Shown: positions 34,597 through 43,705, numbered from the stretch's first letter. The stretch: 64,000 nucleotides of DNA from Natrinema versiforme (GCF_005576615.1 NZ_CP040330.1:1364001-1428000); one strand, 5' to 3'. Numbers and translations: made by a program. The notes: generated by a model from the sequence alone, not told the origin.

Positions 34597-35852
34597 ATGA
34601 CCGCCACAACCACGAAACCGCTGGAGGCCACGCTCGTCCCGCCGACTGCCCACAAAGAGCGCAAACTGTGTGACCTGCTCAATAGCTACCGGGCAGGACT
34701 CCACGAGGCGTTCGAGGCAGGATGCGAGACGATGACCGCCACCAGCGACGTGGTGACGCCCTACGACCTGCCGTATCAGGCGAAAGCAGCCCTGTGCAAC
34801 TACGTCCCGCAACTCCATGGCACCTACGATGCACAGGAGTTGGACGACGACCATCCCGTGCGACTCACCAACCAAGCCGCCGAGTTCGATCACTCGTCGG
34901 AACGCGATTACGAGTTCACGTGGTGGGTGCCACAGCCCGGTCGCGGGACGAACTTCTGGATTCCACTTCGGATTAACCCGGCCCAAGAGGGACTGTGGCA
35001 CGACCTCCTGGATGGTGAGGCGTCAGCAGGGCAACTCCGCCTGCAACGTCACCGCACGTCGTGGACGCTCCACGTCACCGTCAAATTCTCCGTCGAACAA
35101 CCGGACTACGAACCGACCGACGACGATGTAACACCAGTCGGCTTCGACATTGGCGAAGCACACCTGCTCGCGGGCTGTGCCTGCGAGCAGGGTACTCCGG
35201 CTGATCCACTGCTCATCAACGGCGGACGCGCTCGTTCCCTTCGCAAAGAGATGTTCACGACGCTGAAGCGACTCCAAGAGCGTGACGCCGCCCAGTGGCG
35301 AATTGACGACCGATTCGACCACTACCAGAACGCACTCACCGACATCATCGAGAAGGCGTCCGACGTGGCGTCGAGTACGCCCAACGCTTTGAGAAGCCAG
35401 TCATCGTACTGGAAGACCTCTCGGACATCCGCGACAACCTCGATTATGGGGAGTGGATGAACCGACGCCTCCACGCATGGGCGTTCGCTCGCTTGCAGGA
35501 GCGCATCGAGGACAAAGCGCGAGAGGCTGGCATCCCGATCGAGTACATCGAGCCATCCTACACGAGTCAGACATGTCATGAGTGCGGGCACATCGGGTAT
35601 CGGGACGGCGACGAGTTCCGGTGCCAAAACGGCGAGTGTTGGGTCACGGAGTATCACGCAGACATTAACGCGGCGGTCACCATCGCTGACCGCCACGACC
35701 CGTGGGGTGAGAGCCTGCCGCTGAAACCGACGGGCGATGACATCTCACGGGATAGGAGTGCCTGTGACAGCGCCACGACCCCCACCGAGCAGAGCCAACC
35801 ACGGCAGATGACGCTCGGAGAGGACGGGTCGGAACCCACTTCCGGTAGGTAA
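34597..35852 (+). pseudogene. tnpB: TnpB RNA-guided nuclease homologue, frameshifted
   Basis: Starts one base after tnpA. The first ~255 codons include the WED/REC-like region and the RuvC-I Asp in VGFDIGEAHLLAG. A one-base loss near 35362-35364 moves the rest into another frame: KPVIVLEDLSDIR (RuvC-II Glu), the zinc ribbon CHECGHIGYRDG with CQNGEC, and YHADINAAVTIA (RuvC-III Asp), ending at 35852. All three catalytic acids survive, so this was a functional TnpB until recently. Intact relatives cut DNA using a guide RNA made from the element's 3' end. Confidence 0.88.
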
Positions 35853-35963
35853 CTGGTATTCCCATGCAGGGAAGCCGCGCCGTTCACGGCGCGGAGGATG
35901 TCACGTATTCCTTGTTCCGAGCCCCGACGGCATACCCCCGTTGCTCGAGCCGCCGCGACGCGA

Positions 35964-37091
35964 CTAGACGGTGTACGTGATGTCTTCGAACTCGAAGAAC
36001 GCCGTCTCGTAGCCGTCGTGGCGGGAGACCTGCGGCGGCGCGTCGACGGTGACCGTCACGCGGTCCCCCGTCGCGAGTTCGTCGACCGCGAGCCCGTAGT
36101 GGTATCCGAGCTCGTCGTCGAGCGCCTGCGCGAGCGATCCCTCGCCGACGACAGTGCCGTCGCGTTCGACGGTCGCGGACAGCGACGTGAGCGGGATGAG
36201 AACGTCGTTGTATGGCGTTCTGGGAGACACTGCCAGGTACGATCCGCCGTCGGCGAACCGATCGGCGTCGGTCACGAGCGCGGCGAACGCCGCGTCGCCG
36301 CTGCGTTCGGTGCCCAGCGACTCCCCGGGGAGGTCCTCGAGGGCTGGGGCCTGTCCCATCGGTGGCGGGCCGACGTCGCCGTCGCCGTGTCCGGACTCGT
36401 GATCGCCGCCGTCACCGTGGTCCATCAGCGACAGCGCGCCCTCGTCGCCCCACCGATTCTCGTCGATCGTCTGGAACGAGAGGTCGTTGATGTCCGACCG
36501 GGTGTACTCGAAGTCGACCTCGAGCGATCCCTGCGATTCCAGTCGGCCCTCGAACCCGCCGGTTCGCTCGAGGTCGCCCCCGACCGGACCGGATCGAACG
36601 CGGACCGTGTATTCGCCCTCGCCGGGGAGCCGGACGTTGTCACCGTAGTGAAACCCCATCCGCTGGGAGATCATGGGCCACGGCGAGGAGATGCCGTCGT
36701 CGATCGGGGAGCCGTCCTGTCGGATCTCGAGTTGCATGTCCACCGGAAGGACGGTGCGCGTCTCGCGGTCCCAGACGGTGGTCATGAGGTGGAGGCTATC
36801 GTCGGTGCTGACCTCGACGAGTTCCGTCTCGTCGCCGTTGACGAGCCAGAACCGGTGTGGGAAGGTATACGAGAGCGCGACCGCGTAGTCGCCGTCGGCA
36901 GCCATTCCGTAGCTCCGCATCTCCTCGCGCGAGGAGGGGAGATAGACCGCGTCGGGGCGATTCTCCACGAGCGGCGGGTTCGCCCACGCGGACTCTTCTT
37001 CGAATCCGAGCCGCTCGAGACAGCCCGCGAGCCCGGCGGCTCCGACGGCTCCGATTCCGGCAGTACCACGGAGGAAACCCCGACGATTCAT
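35964..37091 (-). CDS. Lipoprotein with P19/Tp34-like metal-binding fold features
   Basis: 375 residues. Twin-arginine signal and lipobox (MNRRGFLRGTAGIGAVGAAG, then LAGC) predict an externally anchored lipoprotein. HLMTTVWDRETRTVLPVD and WPMISQRMGFHYGDNV resemble the P19/Tp34 family of periplasmic iron/copper-binding proteins. A His/Met-rich stretch, MDHGDGGDHESGHGDGD, near residue 225 is a further metal-ligand candidate. The C-terminal ~120 residues form another beta domain. Divergent from the SCO1-TlpA-CcdA operon, which suggests a joint role in metal, probably copper, handling. The family call is by motif only. Confidence 0.7.
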   Translation of the reverse strand: MNRRGFLRGTAGIGAVGAAGLAGCLERLGFEEESAWANPPLVENRPDAVYLPSSREEMRSYGMAADGDYAVALSYTFPHRFWLVNGDETELVEVSTDDSLHLMTTVWDRETRTVLPVDMQLEIRQDGSPIDDGISSPWPMISQRMGFHYGDNVRLPGEGEYTVRVRSGPVGGDLERTGGFEGRLESQGSLEVDFEYTRSDINDLSFQTIDENRWGDEGALSLMDHGDGGDHESGHGDGDVGPPPMGQAPALEDLPGESLGTERSGDAAFAALVTDADRFADGGSYLAVSPRTPYNDVLIPLTSLSATVERDGTVVGEGSLAQALDDELGYHYGLAVDELATGDRVTVTVDAPPQVSRHDGYETAFFEFEDITYTV

Positions 37092-37274
37092 TAGCGGCCG
37101 TTGGGCACCGGTGACAAAACGCCTGTTGGTTCGCCGCTCGAACGGGCGGCAAGGCCCGCGGTCGTCTCACCGTCCGCCGAACGGTTCGGTCGATCCGGTG
37201 GAACCTCTCGATGAACGCGCCCCTTCGTGAACCGAACCAATGAACCTTTGATTCGGCGTTCCTACGATCTATAC

Positions 37275-38036
37275 ATGGACCGGCGGACATACCTCGGAAC
37301 GGCCGGAATCGCAGGGTTGACTAGCGTTGCCGGCTGCCTCGGCGGGGACGGCGAGAACACGGGCGATACGGACGACACTGATACCGTCCTCGGTAACCCG
37401 GACGTGCGACGAGGCGATCCCTCGTATCCGATTCACGGCGAGGAGTTCCCGTCGTTCTCCCTCCAGGATCCGATCGCGGAGGAGACCGTCTCGCTCGAGG
37501 ACTTCGTCGGCGAGCGTCCGTTCGTGATTACGTACTTCTATTCGTCTTGCCCGGACGGCATGTGCCAGCAGCTCCTCCAACACTTCCATCGAATACAGGA
37601 AGACGCCATGGACAGCGACTATGCGGACGAGCTCGGGTTGCTCGCGGTGACGTTCGATCCCGACCGGGACACCGCCGACCCCCTCCGGTCGTACGGGACG
37701 CAGATGGGGATCGACGTCGATGCAGACCACTGGCACTTCCTCCGACCGGCGGACAACGAGACGGCCAAAACTCTCCTCAAAGAGACGTTCGGACTCCCGC
37801 TCGAGCGAGACGACGAGCAGTCGGAGGGGTCGGCGAACGAATCGACGAACGAATCGGCGAACGAGTCGTCCGATTCCGGCGGCGAGTACACGTTCACGCA
37901 TTCTGCCCTCGTCCAACTCGTCAACGATCGCGGCATCGTCGAGCGTGCCTACCCGAGAGCATCCAACCAGCGCGAAACTGTCAACACGCAGGTGATGGTC
38001 GAGGACGCGCGAACGGTCGTGGGGGTGACCGAATAG
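37275..38036 (+). CDS. SCO1/SenC-type copper chaperone-like thioredoxin-fold lipoprotein
   Basis: 253 residues. MDRRTYLGTAGIAGLTSVAG is a Tat-type signal with lipobox VAGC. The SCO core follows: FVITYFYSSCPDGMCQQLL holds the two Cys, and YTFTHSALVQLVND the conserved His that completes the copper site. The Cys spacing here is CX4C, one residue longer than the usual CX3C of SCO proteins. A Glu/Asn/Ser-rich insert (about residues 180-200) contains repeated NESTNESANES. ATG 37275 gives the RR signal directly. It is 1 bp upstream of the TlpA-like gene. Confidence 0.88.
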   Translation: MDRRTYLGTAGIAGLTSVAGCLGGDGENTGDTDDTDTVLGNPDVRRGDPSYPIHGEEFPSFSLQDPIAEETVSLEDFVGERPFVITYFYSSCPDGMCQQLLQHFHRIQEDAMDSDYADELGLLAVTFDPDRDTADPLRSYGTQMGIDVDADHWHFLRPADNETAKTLLKETFGLPLERDDEQSEGSANESTNESANESSDSGGEYTFTHSALVQLVNDRGIVERAYPRASNQRETVNTQVMVEDARTVVGVTE

Positions 38037-38037
38037 G

Positions 38038-38628
38038 ATGCGGCGACGCGATCTCCTCGCCGGCATCGGCAGTGCGGGCGTGCTCGTCAGCGGCGGTGCC
38101 GTCGCCGCGTTCGGTATCCCGTCCCCCAGTGACTCCAGTACCGGGGAGGACGACTCCGACGGGTCGTCCGGCATCGTCGGGAAGCGCCGTGACCCCCTCG
38201 AGATCGAGACGGCCGACGCGCCCGGGAGCGAGGCCGGTACCGTTCGTGTTCCGGCATCGGATCGGCCGACCTTCGTCGACTTCTTCGCGACGTGGTGTGC
38301 GCCCTGTAAGAAACAGATGGACGCGCTCGTCGAGGCACACCAACGGGTCGGCGACGAGGTCCGCTTTCTGTCCGTGACGAGCGAATCGATCAGCGAGAGC
38401 GAACTCGCCGCGTGGTGGGACGACCACGACGGCAACTGGACGATCGGTCTCGATCCGACCGCGGAACTCACCTCCCTCTACTGGGGGACGCCCTACCCTT
38501 CCGCCGTATCGATCGACGCCTCGGGGCGCGTTCGGTGGGCCGAGACCGGCGTCAAGACCGCGGACGAACTCGTCGCCGGGATCGAACGGGCCCTCGAGGA
38601 CGGCGACGCTGCCGACGGGGACGAATAG
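38038..38628 (+). CDS. TlpA/ResA-like thioredoxin-fold protein, exported
   Basis: 196 residues. N-terminal MRRRDLLAGIGSAGVLVSGG is a Tat-like signal; the mature domain carries the redox site FFATWCAPCKKQMDAL and a cis-Pro loop in YWGTPYPSAVSID. Such proteins reduce apocytochromes or cupredoxin and SCO cysteines outside the membrane. Starts one base after the SCO1 stop and ends one base before ccdA, so the three are an operon in which CcdA supplies electrons to this protein. Confidence 0.9.
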   Translation: MRRRDLLAGIGSAGVLVSGGAVAAFGIPSPSDSSTGEDDSDGSSGIVGKRRDPLEIETADAPGSEAGTVRVPASDRPTFVDFFATWCAPCKKQMDALVEAHQRVGDEVRFLSVTSESISESELAAWWDDHDGNWTIGLDPTAELTSLYWGTPYPSAVSIDASGRVRWAETGVKTADELVAGIERALEDGDAADGDE

Positions 38629-38629
38629 C

Positions 38630-39358
38630 ATGATTGATTCGGCGCTCGTGATGTCGATCTCGTTCGGATTGATATCCGGGATTGCGACCTTTTTCTCGCC
38701 GTGTTCTTACCCGCTCCTTCCGGGATACGTCGGCTTTTACGTCAGCCAGACTGACGGCGATCGGGCGTCGCTGGGCGGTGCGCTAAGTCGCGGGCTGGTC
38801 GCCGGTCTCGGCGTGCTCGTCACCTTCGGCGTCCTGCTCGGAGCGACGTTCTGGGTCGGATACGAGACGCTGTCGGCCGTCACGTGGTTCGAACTCGTCG
38901 CCGGGATCGTCCTGATCGCGTTCGGGCTTCTGGTCGTCTCCGGCCGTGCGCCGTCGCCGTCGATCGCGCTTCCGAAGCGACGCTCGAGCGTGCTCGGGTT
39001 CGCGATCTTCGGCGTCGGCTACGCGCTGGCGGCGGCGGGCTGTGTCGCACCGGTTTTCTTCGGCGTGGTCACCCGCGCGCTCTCGCTCCCGACGACCTCG
39101 GCGGCGATCCTCCTCGGAACGTACGTCGGGAGTTTCGTCGTGCTCATGGTTTCGCTGACTGTCGCAACGGGGATGGGGCTCGTTGCCAGTGCCGGCCGAC
39201 TCGCGGCCTATACTGGCACGCTCAAGCGCATCGCGGGCGCGGTCATGATCGTCGCCGGCATCGGACAACTGTATCTCGCCATCGTCGTCCTCGATGTCAT
39301 CAATGTCATCGATGTCGTCAGGCAACTGTATCCCACCATCGTCGTCCTCGTCCCCTGA
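38630..39358 (+). CDS. ccdA: Cytochrome c biogenesis protein CcdA/DsbD-family electron transporter
   Basis: 242 residues with six hydrophobic segments. The two redox Cys occur in FFSPCSYPLLPGYVGFY (first segment) and ALAAAGCVAPVFFG (fourth), the CcdA pattern that passes electrons from cytoplasmic thioredoxin to exported partners. Partner proteins are encoded immediately upstream with 1-bp spacings. The C-terminal 30 residues contain an internal duplication (QLYLAIVVLDV and QLYPTIVVLVP), so the last segment is longer than usual. Confidence 0.92.
   Translation: MIDSALVMSISFGLISGIATFFSPCSYPLLPGYVGFYVSQTDGDRASLGGALSRGLVAGLGVLVTFGVLLGATFWVGYETLSAVTWFELVAGIVLIAFGLLVVSGRAPSPSIALPKRRSSVLGFAIFGVGYALAAAGCVAPVFFGVVTRALSLPTTSAAILLGTYVGSFVVLMVSLTVATGMGLVASAGRLAAYTGTLKRIAGAVMIVAGIGQLYLAIVVLDVINVIDVVRQLYPTIVVLVP
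39266..39350 (+). repeat. Direct duplication inside the 3' end of ccdA
   Basis: Two 28-bp copies at 39266-39293 and 39323-39350, differing at two positions and offset by 57 bp (19 codons). In frame, they repeat QLYxxIVVL. This extends the final membrane helix. Confidence 0.8.
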
Positions 39359-39482
39359 TCGCGGTGTGCGGAGCCCACATTCGTCGTTCGAAGCCGTCCG
39401 ACTCGTCCGAAGCTGTCTGATCCCGTAACCGATATCGACGAGGCAGTATTGAACCTGTCATTTTCGCTTCTTAATCCAAATT

Positions 39483-39659
39483 ATGAGGGTGATTGCTTTA
39501 TCGCCGATCACGTACAGGGTCCGGCTCGTGAGCCGATATCGGTGCCCGAACTGCCTCGAGGAGTCGGGAGTGGAGGTCGATCGATCGGTGACAGATGACG
39601 GGTTGAAGCGACAGTTCGAGTGTCGGAACTGCGGGCACGTCTGGGACGTCGTCTTTTGA
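39483..39659 (+). CDS. Zinc-ribbon microprotein
   Basis: 58 residues from ATG 39483. GTG 39528 (VSRYRCPNC) is an alternative that would drop a 15-residue leader. Pairs CPNC (residues 21-24) and CRNCGH (residues 47-52) form a probable zinc ribbon, and the end is VWDVVF. No other domain. It lies alone between ccdA and a UspA gene. Supported by Cys pattern and codon bias; function unknown. Confidence 0.6.
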   Translation: MRVIALSPITYRVRLVSRYRCPNCLEESGVEVDRSVTDDGLKRQFECRNCGHVWDVVF

Positions 39660-39727
39660 GAATCGGGTCGCGGGTCCCGGCAGGCAACGGCAGGTCAGGA
39701 ACCTATCCCGCCGTCTCCCGAACGAGT

Positions 39728-40159
39728 ATGCAAGCGATGTATCAGGATTTGCTGCTCGCGACGGACGGGAGCGACGCCGCCGAACGGGCGACCGATCACG
39801 CGATCGAACTGGCGAGCGGACTCGACGCGACCCTGCACGTCCTGTCCGTCTCCGAGGACGGGCCACAGGCCGCGAACAAGGAGGATAAGTTGCGCTCGGA
39901 TCCGGAAAGCGAAGCCGAGCGGGCCGCCGAACACGCCAGAGACGCGGCGTCGCAAAACGGCGTCGAGGTGACCGCGGACATCCGCCACGGCGTCCCGCAG
40001 GAACAGGTCGTCGACTTCGCGGAGACGAACCCGGTCGATATGGTCATCGTCGGGACGGCCGGCCGGTCCGGGCTCGATCACCTGATCTCGGGCAGCGTCG
40101 CCGAGGAAATCGTCCGGAACGCGCCGGTGCCGGTCCTCACCGTTCGCGAACGACCCTGA
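39728..40159 (+). CDS. Universal stress protein (UspA family)
   Basis: 143 residues. MYQDLLLATDGSDAAERATDHA is the UspA N-terminus and VIVGTAGRSGLDHLISGSVAE contains the GxxG-x9-G(S/T) ATP-binding motif, so it is of the nucleotide-binding kind. A frame open further upstream (to 39620) overlaps the intergenic region and is not conserved; ATG 39728, or ATG 39737 three codons later, is the start. Monocistronic. Confidence 0.93.
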   Translation: MQAMYQDLLLATDGSDAAERATDHAIELASGLDATLHVLSVSEDGPQAANKEDKLRSDPESEAERAAEHARDAASQNGVEVTADIRHGVPQEQVVDFAETNPVDMVIVGTAGRSGLDHLISGSVAEEIVRNAPVPVLTVRERP

Positions 40160-40423
40160 CGATCGTCGGGCCGATAGCGTGACCGAATCGGTGACGCGGA
40201 CTCCTACTCCCGTGTTACTCGCGAGTACGAAACAGATACTTAATCGGCGAGCGGGCGATGCGGCCGCTATCATGGCCGCTCGTCACGCAGGCGCGCCCGT
40301 CAGCTCGCAGACACAGAGCGGTCAGTCGAAGCGATCTCGTCAGCCGACGCTCCCGGCCGGATACGCGTCCATGCGTGTCTCCGTACTCGAGTCCCGCGAA
40401 CGACTTCCCGAGGTGGTCATCCC

Positions 40424-43400
40424 GTGAGCGACGGCACCGCGACCGTCGTCGGCGACGCGCTGTGCGTGCTGGTCGCCGGCGACTCCGACCCGGCCGACGA
40501 TGCGATGGCCGCGCTCGCAGCGCGATTCGACGGCGTCTCGCTGCTCAGGGAACGAACGCTCGAGGGAGCCCGCCAGCGACTCGCCGACCGGGAGGTACAC
40601 TGCGTCGTCTGCCCGTTCGCGCCGACCGGCGACGGATCGACGCCGGCCGACGCGACGCTCGAGCGGCTCGCGGCCCGAATCGGCGACCGCCCGATCATCG
40701 CCGTCACGGACGGGGAAGCCGCCGACAGAGCGCTCGAGGCCGGGGCGAGCGACGTCGTCGACCGCGACGCGTCCGCGGCGGTACTCGCCGCGCGCGTCGA
40801 AAACGCCGCCGAGCGAGAACGGTATCGGCTGGCCGCCGAGAAATCGGACCGCCGCCACCGATCGATCCTCGAGCACGCCGCGGCGGTCGTCTGGGTCTGT
40901 GACGCCGCCGGGGAGATCGAGTACGCGAGCCCGGCGGTCGAGTCGCGGATGGGGTACACGCCGACCGAACTCGAGCGAACGACGATCGCTCGGCTCGTCC
41001 ACCCGGACGATCGCGAGGCGGCTCGCGAGGCGCTCGCGTCCGTCGCCGCGGCCCCGGTCGGGACGACCGAACGGGTCACGGTCCGACTGGGCCACGCCGA
41101 CGGCACGTGGCGCGTCGCGGACCTGACCTGTACGAACCGGCTCGAGGACCCGGCCGTCGAGGGGGTCGTCGTCACCCGGGCCGGCGCGGGTGCGGCGACC
41201 GACGCGGCCGGCAGCGAGGACGCTCGAGCGGGGCTCGACCGGCTCGAAGACGCGTTTTTCACCCTCGGTCCGCGGGGCGAGATCCGGTTCGCCAATCGAG
41301 CGGCCGGTCGGCTGCTCGCCGACCTCGCGGAGCGATCGCTCGACGGCGATCTCCCGACGGGAACGGTCGTCTGGGAGCTGCTTCCCGACGGGGTCGGCAC
41401 GACGCTCGCCGATCGGGTCCGCGAGGCCGAAACGACGGACTCGGTGGTCGAGTTCGAGACGGACGCTCCCGCCCTCGAGGCCCGGCTCGTCGTCGCCGTC
41501 CATCCCGGCGACGACGGCGTCTCGGTCCACGCGCGAGAGGTGGTACCCGACGCCGCGTCCGGCGCGGCCGCGACGGACCGAGACCGCCTTGCGCTTCTCG
41601 AGTCGGTCGTCGACGCGCTGGACGAGGGCATCGCCGTCCTCGAGGACTCGACGGTCCGGCTGGCGAACCCGGCCCTGCTGGACCTCGCCGGGACGGACTC
41701 GCTCGTCGGCCGGGACCTCGAGGCGGTGTTCGACGACGACCTCGCGGCGACGATCCGAGAGCGGGCCCGCTCGCCGGTCGTCAGGTGGATGGACCCCGTC
41801 GCGGGCGAGTTCGCGACCGACGCGACCGTCTCCGTCGACGTGTTCGTCGCGCCGCTGCCGGATCCCGACCGAACGCTCTGTGTCGTCCGCGACAGGCGGG
41901 ACTCCCGTGCCGCCGCGCTGTCGACGATCCGGCGGACCGTCGCGACGCTTCGCCGCGCCGAGACACCGTCCGCCGTTCGACAGGCGGTCACCGACGCCGT
42001 CCGCGAGTGTGCCGACGCCGACGCGGCCGTCTGGTATCTCGTCGACGACGACCGGCTCCGACCGGCGACGGTGACGACGAGGGAGACGACGGCGACGGAG
42101 CAGCCTCCCGGCGGCGACCGGCCAGCGATCGAGCCGCCGCCGATCGAGCCCGACGACACGCCGCTTTCGGGGCTCCTCGAGAGCGGCGAGCCGACCGTCT
42201 ACGATCGCGCGGAACTCGGCGACGCGCTCTCCCGCACCGGTCTCCGCGCTGAGCGAGTCCTCGCTGTCCCGGTCGCGAACCGAGGGCTCGTCCTCGCGAC
42301 GAGTACGGAGCCGATGGCGTTCGACGGGATCGATACGGAGTCGATCGAAATCCTCTCGGACACCGCCGGGACGGCACTCGATGGCCTCGAGCGCGCCGAG
42401 ACGCTCCGAACGTGCCGGCGCGACCGGGATCGGCTGCAGGCCGTCGCGGAGCGGACGGAACGCGTGTGGGAGGAATCGAAGTCACTGCTAGACGCCGAGA
42501 CGCGCGACGGAGTCGAACGGCGGCTCTGTGAGGCGATCGTCTCCCTCGAGGCGGCCGGTCGAGCGGACGGGATCGAACTCGCGTGGGTTGGCCGCGCGGA
42601 CGACGGCCGCGAGCGGATCGTCCCCGAAACGTGGGCCGGTCGCGACGGCGAGTTCCTCGAGTCGATGACGGTCCCGCTGGATCGGACCGCCGATTCGCCG
42701 ACCGGGACCGCCGCTTGCGTCCGCGAATCAGTCGTCCTCGAGACTCTCGATACCGACACCGACACCACCACCAACACTCTTAGCCGGTCGGCGGATTTCG
42801 ACGGAGAGGACTGGCGACACCGCCCGCTCGAGCGGGGTTTTCGGGCCGTACTGAGTGTCCCGATCGAATCGGGCGACCTCCGCTACGGAACGCTTACCGC
42901 GTACGCGGAGCGGTCGTCGGCGTTCGACGACACCACCCGCCGCGCCTGCGAACACCTCGCGGCGATCGCCGGCGAGGCCATCGCCGCGATCGAGACGAGA
43001 CGCGCGCTCCTCGCCGATCGCGTCACCGAACTCGAGGTCGTTCTCCGGGACGGCTCGGAACCGCTCTCGGCGATCGCTCACCGGCTCGGCCGACGGGTCG
43101 ACGTTCGGGCCGTGATTCCCCGATCGTCGGGCGGTTCGACGGTGTTCTGCTCGGTCGCCGACGCCGAGGACGACGCGGATACGGACGCGGTTCCCGAGAC
43201 CGTCGGCTCGCTGCCGGCGGTCGACTCGGTCTCGGTCGCCGGTCGCGGACCCGGCGACACCGTCCTCGAGATCGGAGTCGCCGAGGCCGCCGAGCCGTCC
43301 GTCGCGCGGACGATCGCGGAGTACGGCGGCGTCCTCCGGTCGCTCGCGCCGGTCGACGATCGGACCAGACTCGTGATCGACCTCGGGGACCCGGTCGGCG

Positions 43401-43705
43401 TCCGCTCGTTTCTCCGGGCGCTCGAGGCGGTTCATCCCGGAACGGAACTGGTCGCGCGCCGGGAGCGGGACCGGCCGCCGCGTTCCGCGCGGCCGTTCGA
43501 GAGGCTGGCCGAGGACCTCTCGGAGCGACAGCGTCGGACGCTCGAGGCGGCCTACCACGGCGGCTTCTTCGAGTGGCCCCGCGAGCGCACCGGCGAGGAG
43601 GTCGCCGAGTCGCTCGGCGTCTCGCAGCCGACGTTCAGCCGGCACCTCCGGATCGCCCAGCGGAAACTGTTCGCGTTGCTGTTCGACGAACGCGCCGGCG
43701 AGTGA
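40424..43705 (+). CDS. Very large Bat-type sensor-regulator (pseudo-receiver, PAS repeats, GAF repeats, HTH-10)
   Basis: 1093 residues from GTG 40424. Order by eye: receiver-like domain (about 1-125), PAS (about 145-265, VWVCDAAGEIEYASPAVESRMGY), two further PAS-like units (275-385 and 400-515), a GAF-like domain (530-690), a second GAF (715-870, VLSVPIESGDLRYGTLTAYA), a Bat sensor domain (880-1020), and HTH-10 (LSERQRRTLEAAYHGGFFEW, then EEVAESLGVSQPTFSRHLR). The receiver-like unit lacks an acceptor Asp at the expected strand end (HCVVCPFAPTG), so it is unlikely to be phosphorylated. A soluble one-component transcription factor; ligand and targets unknown. Confidence 0.87.
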   Translation: MSDGTATVVGDALCVLVAGDSDPADDAMAALAARFDGVSLLRERTLEGARQRLADREVHCVVCPFAPTGDGSTPADATLERLAARIGDRPIIAVTDGEAADRALEAGASDVVDRDASAAVLAARVENAAERERYRLAAEKSDRRHRSILEHAAAVVWVCDAAGEIEYASPAVESRMGYTPTELERTTIARLVHPDDREAAREALASVAAAPVGTTERVTVRLGHADGTWRVADLTCTNRLEDPAVEGVVVTRAGAGAATDAAGSEDARAGLDRLEDAFFTLGPRGEIRFANRAAGRLLADLAERSLDGDLPTGTVVWELLPDGVGTTLADRVREAETTDSVVEFETDAPALEARLVVAVHPGDDGVSVHAREVVPDAASGAAATDRDRLALLESVVDALDEGIAVLEDSTVRLANPALLDLAGTDSLVGRDLEAVFDDDLAATIRERARSPVVRWMDPVAGEFATDATVSVDVFVAPLPDPDRTLCVVRDRRDSRAAALSTIRRTVATLRRAETPSAVRQAVTDAVRECADADAAVWYLVDDDRLRPATVTTRETTATEQPPGGDRPAIEPPPIEPDDTPLSGLLESGEPTVYDRAELGDALSRTGLRAERVLAVPVANRGLVLATSTEPMAFDGIDTESIEILSDTAGTALDGLERAETLRTCRRDRDRLQAVAERTERVWEESKSLLDAETRDGVERRLCEAIVSLEAAGRADGIELAWVGRADDGRERIVPETWAGRDGEFLESMTVPLDRTADSPTGTAACVRESVVLETLDTDTDTTTNTLSRSADFDGEDWRHRPLERGFRAVLSVPIESGDLRYGTLTAYAERSSAFDDTTRRACEHLAAIAGEAIAAIETRRALLADRVTELEVVLRDGSEPLSAIAHRLGRRVDVRAVIPRSSGGSTVFCSVADAEDDADTDAVPETVGSLPAVDSVSVAGRGPGDTVLEIGVAEAAEPSVARTIAEYGGVLRSLAPVDDRTRLVIDLGDPVGVRSFLRALEAVHPGTELVARRERDRPPRSARPFERLAEDLSERQRRTLEAAYHGGFFEWPRERTGEEVAESLGVSQPTFSRHLRIAQRKLFALLFDERAGE

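Larger units (their letters stand above)
34079..35894 (+). mobile_element. Decayed IS200/IS605-family insertion sequence (tnpA plus tnpB)
   Basis: Both end hairpins are recognisable: CCCGCCG-TTCA-CGGCGGG (34079-34096) on the left and CCGCGCCG-TTCA-CGGCGCGG (35875-35894) on the right, sharing the core GCCGTTCACGGC. Such hairpins are what the HUH transposase TnpA binds. tnpA and tnpB are in the same direction, one base apart, and each contains one frameshift. GC is visibly lower than in the flanks. Exact ends may extend some bases beyond the hairpins; the family makes no target duplication. Confidence 0.87.

Noticed and set aside
40179-40427. An 82-residue gene ahead of the large Bat regulator
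   Set aside because: It touches the regulator start, but the sequence is Ser/Arg/Ala-rich without motif or domain and looks like a shadow of intergenic GC-rich DNA.
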